Shown: positions 45,023-53,419, numbered from the stretch's first letter. The stretch is 64,000 nucleotides of DNA from CALGLS01 sp047626155 (GCA_047626155.1 JBLHRR010000003.1:45732-109731); one strand, 5' to 3'. Program-made: numbers and translations. Notes: generated by a model not told the origin, from the letters alone.

Positions 45023-45046
45023 TACATTAGACTTTATTCCAAAATA
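45023..45046. repeat. 24-base element repeated at 56532-56555
   Basis: TACATTAGACTTTATTCCAA plus AATA is identical to 56532-56555. Here it lies 10 bases before the nucleotidyltransferase start codon. Confidence 0.85.
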
Positions 45047-45056
45047 AACATAATAC

Positions 45057-45791
45057 ATGAAAGCCATGATTCTCGCCGCAGGCCTCGGTACCCGACTCCG
45101 CCCTCTTACGAACTTTCGCCCTAAAGCCTTGGTCGAAGTCAACCAAATGCCTCTGCTGGAAATTGCCATACGACGACTCAAGTATTTCGGCTTTGAAGAG
45201 ATCATTATCAACGTACATCACTTTGCAGAACAGATTATCCAGTTTCTGGAAAAGAACAATCACTTTGACATTCGCATTGAAATTTCCGATGAGCGCAATC
45301 AACTTTTAGAAACGGGAGGCGGCTTAAAAAAAGCCGCGCACTTCTTCGACGATGGAAAACCATTCCTGCTTTCCAATACAGATATTCTTTCCGACATTGA
45401 TCTTCGTGCTTTTTATCAACAGCACATTGACTCCAAGGCCATGGCGACTCTGGCTGTTCGGCGGCGTGATACTTCCCGCTACCTCATTTTCAATGAGCGC
45501 CAAAACCTTCACGGCTGGGTCAATACCAAAACAGGAAAGATGATTGCCAGTCGCCACAACAGTAAGCAACTTCAGCTCATGGCTTTCAGTGGTTTCCATG
45601 TTATCAATCCTGAAATTTTTAAGTTAATGCCAAGTGATACTACCTTCTCCATCATTGATACTTATCTCGATGCTTCTGCCCAACATGACATCATAGCTTA
45701 CCCACATGATGGAGATTTTTGGTTGGATGTAGGAAAGACGAATGCACTTAAAGAGGCTGAAGGCTTAGCGAAAAAATTGTTGCTGGTCTGA
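45057..45791 (+). CDS. Sugar-phosphate nucleotidyltransferase (MurU-like)
   Basis: A 244-residue GT-A-fold nucleotidyltransferase. The catalytic opening MKAMILAAGLGTRLRPLTNF with PKALVEV binds nucleotide and metal; LETGGGLKKAAHFF and the acidic LLSNTDILSDIDL follow, and the late DGDFWLDVGKTNALKEAE binds the second metal and product. The order matches MurU, which makes UDP-N-acetylmuramic acid from N-acetylmuramic acid 1-phosphate in cell-wall recycling. The usual partner kinase AmgK is not adjacent, so other sugar-1-phosphates remain possible. It is divergent from lpxK and 91 bases upstream of the DUF554 gene on the same strand. Confidence 0.85.
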   Translation: MKAMILAAGLGTRLRPLTNFRPKALVEVNQMPLLEIAIRRLKYFGFEEIIINVHHFAEQIIQFLEKNNHFDIRIEISDERNQLLETGGGLKKAAHFFDDGKPFLLSNTDILSDIDLRAFYQQHIDSKAMATLAVRRRDTSRYLIFNERQNLHGWVNTKTGKMIASRHNSKQLQLMAFSGFHVINPEIFKLMPSDTTFSIIDTYLDASAQHDIIAYPHDGDFWLDVGKTNALKEAEGLAKKLLLV

Positions 45792-45830
45792 TAGCTGCTG
45801 AAAAATTAGTGGTTTTCCTTCTCGAAGCAT

Positions 45831-45838
45831 TACCTTTG
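45831..45838 (+). promoter_or_regulatory. -7 element of the DUF554 gene
   Basis: TACCTTTG matches TAnnTTTG, 45 bases before the start codon. Confidence 0.5.
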
Positions 45839-45882
45839 CGGTCTTAGAACAGGACGAACGACAATCCTTCAATGAGAAAACA

Positions 45883-46614
45883 ATGAGCAAAACAAACAAA
45901 CTCCCAATCCCCATCGGTACCTTTATTAATATGGCTTCCATTTTAGTTGGTAGCCTTATTGGTCTGATGCTTCGCGAAGTATTTCCTGAAGATATTAAAG
46001 CCATTACCTTTCAAGCTGTGGGCTTAGGGATTTTGATCATTGGGATAAAGATGGCGCTCAAGCTGAATGACGAACGAATGGTCGTTTTTATCTTCAGTCT
46101 CATCATCGGTGCTATTATCGGGCAGTGGCTGGACATTAAGGCACTTCTGGAATCCATCGCAGATTGGTCGTTTGCAAACATTCATATTGGACAACAGCGT
46201 TTTACAGATGGACTCATTGCTGCTTTCATTTTATTTTGCGCCAGCCCAATTACCATGGTTGGAGCCATTGAAGAAGGACTGAAGCAAGAACGGGGCTTGC
46301 TCATCATTAAATCAGCACTTGACGGGGTTACAGCTATTGCACTCGCCTCTACTTATGGTGGATTTGGTATTACTGTTTCCATTATTCCTATGCTTTTTAT
46401 TCAGGGTGGAATTACGATGTTGGCTAGTCGTTCTAAATCTACTTTTACAAAACCTGTTATTGCTCAGATTAGCGCAGTAGGAGGAGTCCTTCTAATTGCG
46501 CTGGCTATTAAGATTTTGAATTTGGGTGATTTTAAAGTGGCTAATTTGTTACCTGCCTTGGTTGTAGTTGTTTTGTTGACTTATGGGTATAGTAAAATGA
46601 AGTTTAAGCTTTAA
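45883..46614 (+). CDS. DUF554 family inner-membrane protein
   Basis: A 243-residue polytopic membrane protein of the DUF554 (YdfK-like) family. The opening IGTFINMASILVGSLIGLML is the family's first helix, and LFCASPITMVGAIEEGLKQE is its conserved cytoplasmic loop. Six or seven transmembrane helices are visible to the C-terminus (VANLLPALVVVVLLTYGYS). Several members are predicted transporters, but the substrate is not established. It could be cotranscribed with the nucleotidyltransferase, but it has its own promoter-like element. Confidence 0.85.
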   Translation: MSKTNKLPIPIGTFINMASILVGSLIGLMLREVFPEDIKAITFQAVGLGILIIGIKMALKLNDERMVVFIFSLIIGAIIGQWLDIKALLESIADWSFANIHIGQQRFTDGLIAAFILFCASPITMVGAIEEGLKQERGLLIIKSALDGVTAIALASTYGGFGITVSIIPMLFIQGGITMLASRSKSTFTKPVIAQISAVGGVLLIALAIKILNLGDFKVANLLPALVVVVLLTYGYSKMKFKL

Positions 46615-46669
46615 AATAGCTGAATCTTGGCTAACCAGATAGTGTAGAATAGAAAGCTTTTCTGATAAT

Positions 46670-46700
46670 GGAGGTAGACTTCTCCGCTCGGGATGACAGG
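46670..46700. repeat. Degenerate GTCATCCCGAGC-type dispersed repeat
   Basis: CTTCTCCGCTCGGGATGACA is the widely seen GTCATCCCGAGCGGAG class read on the other strand. A nearby short reverse ORF reading CHPERRSLP is a typical false ORF of this repeat. Lies between the DUF554 gene and a lipoprotein gene. Confidence 0.45.
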
Positions 46701-46876
46701 AAGTTTTATTCTCCACGCTTACGTTTTCGCCGTATCTGGATTCCACCATTTTCAGTAATCTTGATTAATTACGAATAAGTATATGGATAGCCGACTTTTC
46801 ATGAAATCGTCCCATTCCTATCAAAACAATTTCTCAGGACCTACCGTTATCATAATCGAATACAAAACCTAAAGTT

Positions 46877-47257
46877 ATGATTCGATCTATTCTATTTTCC
46901 CTCATCTTGCTATCAATATTTTCCTGTACTAAGGATGACCCTACCTTTCCAAAAACGACAACCCGGGTCACTTTCAAAACACAACATCACGAGCGTGCGG
47001 TTCCCTTTATTGACGTTTACCTAAAGTACGACACTGATACCTTTCCTGGCTACGACGACATTTCTATATTTGACACTATGATTGTCAGCGATGAATATGG
47101 GGATGTGACCTTCCCCAGGATTCCTGTTGGGAAACATTGGGTCGTTGGTTTTGGGAAGGACGAATTCCTAATGGAACCTGTCCGAGGAGGGCTGCCTTTT
47201 GAAATTAAAGATATTAGCATGCCTTGGGACAGTTCGCTTTATATTAGTGAATTTTAA
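46877..47257 (+). CDS. Small lipoprotein of unknown function
   Basis: A 126-residue predicted lipoprotein with signal ILFSLILLSIFSC (Cys residue 17). The mature part is beta-rich with an Asp-rich segment (DTDTFPGYDDISIFDTMIVS) and FPRIPVGKHWVVGFG, resembling small immunoglobulin- or transthyretin-like domains of Bacteroidota. No enzyme motif. It stands alone between the DUF554 gene and exonuclease III. Confidence 0.65.
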   Translation: MIRSILFSLILLSIFSCTKDDPTFPKTTTRVTFKTQHHERAVPFIDVYLKYDTDTFPGYDDISIFDTMIVSDEYGDVTFPRIPVGKHWVVGFGKDEFLMEPVRGGLPFEIKDISMPWDSSLYISEF

Positions 47258-47619
47258 AAAGAACTGTCTAAAATATCTCATTTTTCCATTTGCCACATCT
47301 AGTTTTTGAAGCTGATTCTTCCTCTTATCCTGCCATTTTCACAGACCATACTCCTTACTTAAGTCATCACCGACAAGCAGCTAGTCTTTTAGTTAGCAGG
47401 AGGTTACAGGTTATAAATCCTATTTAACCGTTAAGTTCCCTATTGGGACCATTCACTCCAGAATCATATTGAAAAAAATTTAACAGATTCTATCCAAATT
47501 ATTTCAACAAATGGTTCCCAAAGATTACCTTTGGAATATTGGGAATTAACATTTTCAAGATTGATGTTCCTCACACGAAACACAGAGCAGACAAACATAC
47601 TAGATTCACTATTACCTAC
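47258..47619. other. Intergenic region before exonuclease III
   Basis: 362 bases without a convincing gene. It holds a TAnnTTTG element (TACCTTTG at 47526-47533), which places the exoA transcript start near 47540 and supports the start codon at 47620. No strong terminator follows the 47257 lipoprotein. Confidence 0.5.
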
Positions 47620-48402
47620 ATGGCTACCACCAAAATTATTTCCTACAACGTCAACGGCATTCGTGCAGCTGAGAAGAAGGGCTTGACCGAATGGGTCAAC
47701 GCTAACGACTTTGATGTCATTTGCTTACAAGAAGTGAAGGCCACTAAAGACGTTGCTCCTATCGCAGCTTTCGAAGAAATTGGTTTTCCGCACTGCCATT
47801 GGCACGATGCGGAGAAAAAGGGATATAGCGGTGTTGCTGTTTTTTCTAAAAAAGCGCCAGATAATGTGGTGATTGGTTGTGGTATTGAAAAGTATGATAG
47901 AGAAGGTAGAATCATTCGTGTGGACTTCGGTGACGTGTCTATCCTTAACTGTTACTTTCCTTCCGGATCAAGCGGTGATGTAAGACAGGCTTTCAAATTT
48001 GATTTTCTGGAGGACTTCTTTATCTGGATTAAAAAATTGAAAAAGGAGCGTAAGAAACTAATCATCGTTGGTGATTACAACATTGTGCACACGGAAAACG
48101 ATATTCACAATCCTAAGAGTAATAAAAAAACTTCTGGTTTTTTACCTGAGGAGAGAGAGTGGTTGACTAAGTGGTTCGATAGCGGATTTACAGATGCTTT
48201 CCGCCACGTTAACCCAGATATGACTCAGTACAGTTGGTGGTCCTACCGCGCTGGTGCCCGAGGAAACAACAAGGGCTGGCGAATCGATTACCAATCAGTA
48301 CCTGACAATATGAAGGATCAGATTGTAGATGCATACCAAATTAATGACGCGGTGCATTCAGATCATTGTCCTGTTTTTTTAGAGATAGATATAGAATTAT
48401 AA
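47620..48402 (+). CDS. xth: Exodeoxyribonuclease III (AP endonuclease)
   Basis: A 260-residue cytoplasmic DNA-repair nuclease with 3'-5' exonuclease and AP-endonuclease activity. Motifs: KIISYNVNGIRAAEKKG (Asn), DVICLQEVKA (catalytic Glu), GYSGVAVFSKK, IVGDYNIVHTENDIHNPKS (Asp/Asn active site), WSYRAGARGNNKGWRIDYQ and the closing SDHCPVFLEID (catalytic His). The Met at 47620 is chosen because the 27 residues before it lack family similarity and the promoter at 47526 leaves an 80-base leader. Single gene. Confidence 0.95.
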   Translation: MATTKIISYNVNGIRAAEKKGLTEWVNANDFDVICLQEVKATKDVAPIAAFEEIGFPHCHWHDAEKKGYSGVAVFSKKAPDNVVIGCGIEKYDREGRIIRVDFGDVSILNCYFPSGSSGDVRQAFKFDFLEDFFIWIKKLKKERKKLIIVGDYNIVHTENDIHNPKSNKKTSGFLPEEREWLTKWFDSGFTDAFRHVNPDMTQYSWWSYRAGARGNNKGWRIDYQSVPDNMKDQIVDAYQINDAVHSDHCPVFLEIDIEL

Positions 48403-48613
48403 AAAGTCTTTTGACAATCACCTTTCGCAATCAGCTTTTTCCTGACGCCCTCCCTCTTGCGTTTAATAAAAGCTCTTGCTAAAATAGTCAAACATCAGAT
48501 AATAACAACAAAATAATTCAGACCACTATTTCCACCAAAGTCGGAATAGTGTATAGTTGTCTAATTATTATTATTTTGAAATACAACACATAAGAAACTA
48601 GGAGAAAATCCCA

Positions 48614-48910
48614 ATGACATTATCCTACCTGATTCACGTCGGGATGGGTTACTTTTGGAAAATAACAACATACATACAATCAAAAGAGAAAATTTTGAGT
48701 TTAGAAAATTTCGATAAACGGACCATTAAAAAACTTATCAAAGAAGTATTACAAGAAGAGCCTTCCTTATTAAAATCATTGATTAATGAAGTGCTCATCG
48801 AGAACGACTTGATCCCGCTTCCGGACTCGGAACCGCGGACTAAGCGTTTTGAGATGAACCTGGAGGACGACTTGGATAGTTTTGGAGATGTGTTTAAGGC
48901 GATTGCCTAG
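48614..48910 (+). CDS. Small antitoxin-like protein
   Basis: A 98-residue ORF; the conserved-looking part begins at residue about 29 (SLENFDKRTIKKLIKEVLQE, then EPSLLKSLINEVLIEN). Short helical openings of this kind, with an acidic C-terminus like LEDDLDSFGDVFKAIA, are common in Bacteroidota antitoxins that pair with a PIN- or RelE-type toxin. No toxin ORF follows; downstream is a gene remnant on the opposite strand. A TTG near 48694 could be the real start, giving about 71 residues. Alternatively a small orphan regulatory protein. The family call is tentative. Confidence 0.45.
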   Translation: MTLSYLIHVGMGYFWKITTYIQSKEKILSLENFDKRTIKKLIKEVLQEEPSLLKSLINEVLIENDLIPLPDSEPRTKRFEMNLEDDLDSFGDVFKAIA

Positions 48911-49078
48911 GAGGGGATGATGTCGCTGGCTTTCACAGTAATATTTGCATTCGGGAAGATAATTTTATCGCTTTCCCCGATTAGCTCTCTTAATTTATAT
49001 TTACCTGCTCTTGGTGATTTATAAATCTCTATTCTTATTTCCCTTTCAAGACCCCCTGATGCATCCCCACTAAATCCT
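48907..49078 (-). pseudogene. C-terminal remnant of a Uma2-like nuclease
   Basis: The reverse strand has an open stretch without start codon, reading GGLEREIRIEIYKSPRAGKY, then KLRELIGESDKIIFPNANIT and ending ASDIIPS. The I-E-I-Y-K...G-K-Y...D-x-I-x-F-P...I pattern resembles the last part of Uma2-family (PD-(D/E)XK-like) proteins. Its upstream limit is an in-frame TGA, so only a tail remains. Its stop overlaps the stop of the antitoxin-like ORF on the other strand. Confidence 0.4.
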
Positions 49079-49280
49079 GGTCAAAGACCTCCTCCAACAT
49101 CTCATATAGTTCCGGATGCTTCTTCTTCAACAGTATAGGACGCTCAAAGAAGTACTCGCTCAATACTGCAAAAAACTCTTCCCTTTTGAGAATGGCTTTC
49201 CATTTGGAAGGCAAGAAACCAATGGGCTTCTTCCAAGCCCGGGCAAATGTTTTATTGATGGCGAAGAAGAAAAGAAGCAA
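49035..49280 (-). pseudogene. MtfA/M90-like gene with internal deletion removing the active site
   Basis: The 81-residue ORF, with a TTG start, joins two pieces of an MtfA-like (M90) peptidase. Residues 11-32 (FARAWKKPIGFLPSKWKAIL) match the N-terminal F-P-x-x-W-x-x-I-L segment, and residues 35-69 (EFFAVLSEYFFERPILLKKK, then HPELYEMLEEVFDQDL) match the C-terminal block that normally follows the catalytic H-E-x-x-H by about 40 residues. The 150 or so residues between, including the zinc motif, are missing in frame. The protein, if made, cannot be a peptidase. It partly overlaps the Uma2-like remnant on the same strand in another frame. Confidence 0.65.
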
Positions 49281-49313
49281 TAGTACTATTCCGATTTTAA
49301 GATAGAGCCTGTT

Positions 49314-49541
49314 TTATTTTTTCTTTATTCCAACAATAATCACACGTTGATCTTTTTTCTCTTGTGCAAGATAACCTTTGGTTTTCTTTATGTCATTTTC
49401 GATCATAGAAATAATACGGTTTGTTTTATCCGTGAGATTTAGAATAAGGTTTGCCGAATGCTCAATTTTACTTTTCACAACCCAATCAGTGATAAAGCTA
49501 CCTATGAAAAGATCCGTGGATTTCGATTTTTTCCTTAGCAA
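49314..49541 (-). CDS. Short hypothetical ORF, possibly a remnant
   Basis: A 75-residue frame starting at TTG, immediately after an in-frame stop, with a basic C-terminus (QEKKDQRVIIVGIKKK). Another frame upstream reads SAKHFSIEVPKYIQMTDTEK, then QFRSLYE, and ends next to it, so the two may be halves of one frameshifted gene. No family recognised. Flanked by the MtfA-like remnant. Confidence 0.3.
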   Translation of the reverse strand: MLRKKSKSTDLFIGSFITDWVVKSKIEHSANLILNLTDKTNRIISMIENDIKKTKGYLAQEKKDQRVIIVGIKKK

Positions 49542-49727
49542 TTAATTATTCATATAAAGAACGGAATTGTTTTTCGGTATCGGTCATTTGAATATATTTT
49601 GGAACTTCTATAGAGAAATGTTTCGCGCTCTCGATTGATAAAGGTAGCAAAAAACAAGGCTCATCACTAAATCCTCAGTGAAAATAAACCTCTTGAAAAT
49701 AGAGCGTTGCACTAGCCATTCAATAAA

Positions 49728-49761
49728 AAAATCCCAACCGACAAAAGCCAGCTGGGATTTT
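49728..49761 (-). terminator. Terminator of the thioredoxin operon
   Basis: A nine-base stem (AAAATCCCA / TGGGATTTT) is followed on the minus strand by a T-run. It begins 24 bases beyond the stop at 49785. Confidence 0.75.
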
Positions 49762-49784
49762 CAGAAAAGGTTGAAGCAATGATT

Positions 49785-50954
49785 TTACATCTTCATAATT
49801 TGCTCCAACATCTCACTAGTTGCTGTGGTATCTTCTCCAGCAACCTTACCTAAAGCAATTGCCTTTTTAGCGGTCTTCATTGCTTTTTTCTTTTTTCCTA
49901 ACTTGTAATACAAAGCCGCCTTTGTGTCATGGTTAAAATAATTAGACTCCAGTTTAATCGATTTTTTTACCCACTTCAGAGCCCTCTTTAGCTGTTTTTT
50001 ATTTTCCACTACTCGGTAAAAAGTCCAAGCTGCTTCGTTTAATTCATCCCAATCTTTACCCGGATATTTTTTAAAATAGCTTACTGCTGATTTTGCATAA
50101 TTTTCCCGATCTCCCGCTTGACGGTAATAGGCCATTCGGAACTGACTGGATAATTGATCCGCTTTCTCTAGATACACTTTTTGATATAAAGCGTCAATTT
50201 GCTCCAAGCTGGAAGATCCTGCATCATCCTGAATTGAATTGTAAATCAAAGCCTGTATACGTTGCATCACTGCCTGCTCGCCATAACGTTCATAAAATGA
50301 AGGTTTATTGTTAACAATATAATCAAACAGTTTAGAGTCCGTATCTGTTACGAAGCCAAAAACCATATCCATGTTGTCTTCTGTATTCCAATCCGATTGT
50401 GTCGCAAGGTACTCTTCGGCCAAGCCACCGTGAGAGCCGTCCATGACTTCAAATTTCGCCATGGCATATTTTTTCAAAAAATCAGGAGTACGATCACCCC
50501 CTTTATATTGATCATCCAAAGCAGATAAGCGCTTAGACGGATCATTTGCCTTGGCTCCTAACGCTAAGAATTGCTCCGCAGTATGAAAGCCTGCTGAACG
50601 ATGCACCACCTTCCCATCAGGAGCAAAGAAAAGCAAGGTTGGATAAACCGCTACATTGTATTTCTCCGCCAAACCAATTCCTTCGCCCTTTTCCATATCC
50701 ATTTTTACATTTACAAAATGTGCATTGTAATAATCGGCTACCGGCTGCTGCGGAAAAATATCTCTAGTCATTTTCTTACAAGGCCCACACCAAGTGGTAT
50801 AGGCATCCATAAAGATTAATTTATTCTCCTTAGTCGCTTGCTCTAGTGCCGCTTTCCAGCTGCCCTTATGAAACTGCATGCCTTCCTGTCCGCCTTGTGC
50901 AAAAGTTGTAAAACCTAATAACAGACAAACTACAAGTACAAATATGTTTTTCAT
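49785..50954 (-). CDS. Exported thioredoxin-fold protein with TPR-like C-terminus, paralogue A
   Basis: A 389-residue exported protein from the Met at 50954 (MKNIFVLVVCLLLGFTTFAQ, a clean signal peptide). The earlier Met at 50996 would add a 14-residue tail lacking export character, and 389 residues equals the neighbouring paralogue exactly, which supports this start. Residues about 25-135 are a thioredoxin-like domain with W-C-G-P-C-K in YTTWCGPCKKMTRDIFP and a cis-Pro block AVYPTLLF. The rest is helical repeat (KYPGKDWDELNEAAWTFYRV, ALYYKLGKKKKAMKTAKKAI). Likely a periplasmic thiol reductase or chaperone-like protein. It follows the second paralogue and a DUF1573 gene on the same strand. 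Confidence 0.85.
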   Translation of the reverse strand: MKNIFVLVVCLLLGFTTFAQGGQEGMQFHKGSWKAALEQATKENKLIFMDAYTTWCGPCKKMTRDIFPQQPVADYYNAHFVNVKMDMEKGEGIGLAEKYNVAVYPTLLFFAPDGKVVHRSAGFHTAEQFLALGAKANDPSKRLSALDDQYKGGDRTPDFLKKYAMAKFEVMDGSHGGLAEEYLATQSDWNTEDNMDMVFGFVTDTDSKLFDYIVNNKPSFYERYGEQAVMQRIQALIYNSIQDDAGSSSLEQIDALYQKVYLEKADQLSSQFRMAYYRQAGDRENYAKSAVSYFKKYPGKDWDELNEAAWTFYRVVENKKQLKRALKWVKKSIKLESNYFNHDTKAALYYKLGKKKKAMKTAKKAIALGKVAGEDTTATSEMLEQIMKM

Positions 50955-51025
50955 TTTTTTTATTTTTTTTATTTTCAAAAAGGAAGAACTAATCATTTGG
51001 CGTTTATTAAACGCTAACTACCTTT

Positions 51026-52195
51026 TTAACTATTTTCAATAATCTTAATCAGCTTTTTCGCGTCATGCTCCTCTCTTGATCTTTCTTTCGCCATTTCTAG
51101 GCATTTATTAGCTACAACCAATGCTTCCTTTTTCTTTCCATTTTTATTTAGCAGCTGAGCGTAGGTCGTATAGTATTTATAATTTGCGTTTTTCTTAACG
51201 GCTTTCTTTGCATAACCTTCTGCAACAGAAGTTACCTTTTTATCCTTTGGAAAGTCGGCCAACATCCTAGCGGCCAAATCATGTAGGCGGGCTGCATCTT
51301 TTTTGATTTCTTTTTTCGCACACCCCTCGCAAGCATCCAAATATTTCCCAGGCTCATTCATAGCGCGGTAGTATTTCATGTCTGCCTCATATGCAAAAGC
51401 CTTTGCCTGACCATCATGATTGTCTTTCATCTTTTGCTTAGCCTCTTTTAGCAAGTCTTCACTAGTATACTCTATCGCGGTAGCTAAAGTTGCCCGGCAT
51501 GCCTTTTCTATTTTCACTGCTACGTTTTCCTTTCCTTCAATTTTTTCAATCGCGCTACGGTTCTTAATCATCAAGTCAAAAATTCTGGAGTCTGCCTGAG
51601 TGGTCGCGACAAAAATGAATTTCAAGTTTTGCTCCGTTGTCAAATCCTCTTGAGAGCGAATATAATCGTTGGCAATTTTCAAGCTAGGCTTCCCTACTTT
51701 ATTCAATGCTTTCACATAGTTATAAACCAACTCCGGATCACGATCTCCTTCTTCATAAGCTTTCACAAAATCAACACTGCGATCTACCTTGCCTGCTGCT
51801 GTTTTTGCCAACTGAATAAAATCGTCCACCTTTCGACCTCCTTTGACATTTAAAATTGCCTCTCCTTTATCATCTATAAAGTAGAAAGTTGGATAGGCCG
51901 TTACAGGGTATTTGCGTTGAAACTTCAAGCCCTCTTCTGTCTCCATATCCAATTTGACATTGATGCAATTGGCATTATACACCTCTCCTACTTTTGTCAA
52001 TGGAAAAATATTTTTCGCCATCCGTTTACAAGGGCCACACCAAGTAGTATAAGCATCTACAAAAATAATTTTCTCTTGTTTCTTCGCTTCCTCTAAAGCC
52101 TCTTCCCAGCTCCCATGAAAAAACTCAATGCCTTGCGCCTGCAATGACGCTGTACATAAAACAGCAAGTATCGCAGTGAGTAATAATGATCTCAT
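51026..52195 (-). CDS. Exported thioredoxin-fold protein with TPR-like C-terminus, paralogue B
   Basis: A tandem paralogue of the 49785-50954 gene, also 389 residues, with signal peptide MRSLLLTAILAVLCTASLQA. The thioredoxin active site is YTTWCGPCKRMAKNIFP with the same flanking FFHGSWEEALEEAKKQEKII, and the cis-Pro block is TAYPTFYF. The helical C-terminus contains YTTYAQLLNKNGKKKEALVV. It is 71 bases upstream of paralogue A and 54 bases downstream of the DUF1573 gene, so the three look like one operon. Duplication suggests diverged partners or redundant thiol control in the periplasm. Confidence 0.85.
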   Translation of the reverse strand: MRSLLLTAILAVLCTASLQAQGIEFFHGSWEEALEEAKKQEKIIFVDAYTTWCGPCKRMAKNIFPLTKVGEVYNANCINVKLDMETEEGLKFQRKYPVTAYPTFYFIDDKGEAILNVKGGRKVDDFIQLAKTAAGKVDRSVDFVKAYEEGDRDPELVYNYVKALNKVGKPSLKIANDYIRSQEDLTTEQNLKFIFVATTQADSRIFDLMIKNRSAIEKIEGKENVAVKIEKACRATLATAIEYTSEDLLKEAKQKMKDNHDGQAKAFAYEADMKYYRAMNEPGKYLDACEGCAKKEIKKDAARLHDLAARMLADFPKDKKVTSVAEGYAKKAVKKNANYKYYTTYAQLLNKNGKKKEALVVANKCLEMAKERSREEHDAKKLIKIIENS

Positions 52196-52249
52196 AATTT
52201 TTTATTTTGGATTCGTTAAGTACGTATTATGGATAAGAATTGATAAGCC

Positions 52250-52687
52250 CTACTCGACTACCACCACTTTAAAGTCGGCCTCTTTGATAATTTGATACCC
52301 TTTTTCCGGGTCTTTATTCACCAGTACCACTTCAAAATATTTATCATGTTCTCCTAACTCTTCTTCTTTTCCACTATCATATATTGCTTTGATTTCTCCG
52401 CTTTCTCCCGGCTTAAAAGTTTTTGTTTCCGGCCACTCTAACTCTGTACATTCACAACCTACCGTCACGAAGTCTATTTTGATGTCTTCTTTTCCAGTAT
52501 TGGTAAATTTGAAGATGTGTGTTTTTACTTCTCCCTTTTTTACGGTCCCGAAATCATGAAGCGGCGTTTCAAAAGTTATATAAGGATCAGTAACAATGGA
52601 AGTTTGCGCCGTCAAAAAGCTGCTGCTAAAAACGAACATCGCACAAAAAAGAAAAGTAAGACCTTTAGATAAAGTATAAGTATTCAT
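52250..52687 (-). CDS. DUF1573 domain protein, exported
   Basis: A 145-residue exported protein. The signal peptide ends SFLTAQ. The domain fits DUF1573: ETPLHDFGTVKKGEVKTHIF, FKFTNTGKEDIKI and the Cys-containing VGCECTELEWPE, the characteristic strands of this Ig-like domain. It is the first gene of the thioredoxin operon and carries a promoter element about 95 bases upstream. Two Cys residues (CEC) could be substrates of the thioredoxin-like neighbours; that link is inferred from position only. Confidence 0.85.
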   Translation of the reverse strand: MNTYTLSKGLTFLFCAMFVFSSSFLTAQTSIVTDPYITFETPLHDFGTVKKGEVKTHIFKFTNTGKEDIKIDFVTVGCECTELEWPETKTFKPGESGEIKAIYDSGKEEELGEHDKYFEVVLVNKDPEKGYQIIKEADFKVVVVE

Positions 52688-52781
52688 TTATAAGTAATTT
52701 TATTTCATTTAATAATGTCTTTGCAATATGGGCTCCGCATTTATCGCGCTAGTACTACTATATACGAAATTCCATCAAAAA

Positions 52782-52789
52782 CAAACGTA
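52782..52789 (-). promoter_or_regulatory. -7 element of the DUF1573-thioredoxin operon
   Basis: Minus-strand TACGTTTG matches TAnnTTTG, 95 bases before the start codon. Confidence 0.5.
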
Positions 52790-52843
52790 AGCAAGCCAAC
52801 CCTTCCGACTTTTCTCTTTCCTTTTAACAATTCGCTAACAAGT

Positions 52844-53419
52844 TTATTGCTTATTCTGCTCTTTAAAGCGCTTGATCAGGTCTTCTGGTGATATATCTAC
52901 CACAGCTAAAAGTTGCTCTACTTCTTTTTTCCGCTCATGATTTGGATATTTTTCCAAAAAGCCCTGATAGCACTTTCTAGCAAGTGCTGTATTACCTAAG
53001 TTTTCTTCGTAAGTGAAACCCTTGAGGAATAAAGCCACTGGTGCTTTTTCATGCGTTGGGTAATCAGATTCCACTTTCGTGAAAATATTAATCGCATCTT
53101 CATAACGACCTAAAGACCTCGCTACCTCGCCTGCAGTAAATAAATATGCTCCTCCAATCGGATCTTCCGGATAGGCTATAGCAAACTGCTGGCTCTTCGC
53201 CACCATTTCCGCAGCTTTCACCTTATCCATTTTCTTTCCGGTTTGGGATGCAAAAAAAACCTTTAGCACTTCAATCTCTGATTTAAAAGCTTCCGCGCTG
53301 ACGACTGGGGGAGCCCCTTGTGGTATCTCTTTTCCCATTGTTGTAGTTTCCACTTTGGGCTTCCCCCCACATGCATTTAACAATAATACGACGAAAGCAA
53401 AAAATATTGTTTCTTTCAT
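52844..53419 (-). CDS. TPR-containing lipoprotein (YfiO-like)
   Basis: A 191-residue lipoprotein, lipobox LLLNAC (Cys residue 17). Two or three TPR-like helical hairpins are visible (FTAGEVARSLGRYEDAINIF, then LFLKGFTYEENLGNTALARK, CYQGFLEKYPNHERKKEVEQ). The arrangement resembles YfiO/BamD-type or tol-pal-associated TPR lipoproteins that serve as scaffolds at the outer membrane. It lies about 155 bases upstream of the DUF1573 operon on the same strand but has its own promoter element. Confidence 0.8.
   Translation of the reverse strand: MKETIFFAFVVLLLNACGGKPKVETTTMGKEIPQGAPPVVSAEAFKSEIEVLKVFFASQTGKKMDKVKAAEMVAKSQQFAIAYPEDPIGGAYLFTAGEVARSLGRYEDAINIFTKVESDYPTHEKAPVALFLKGFTYEENLGNTALARKCYQGFLEKYPNHERKKEVEQLLAVVDISPEDLIKRFKEQNKQ

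Noticed and set aside
46549..46749. Small reverse ORF reading CHPERRSLP
   Set aside because: This reading is the known false product of the GTCATCCCGAGC-type dispersed repeat, so I list the repeat instead of a gene.
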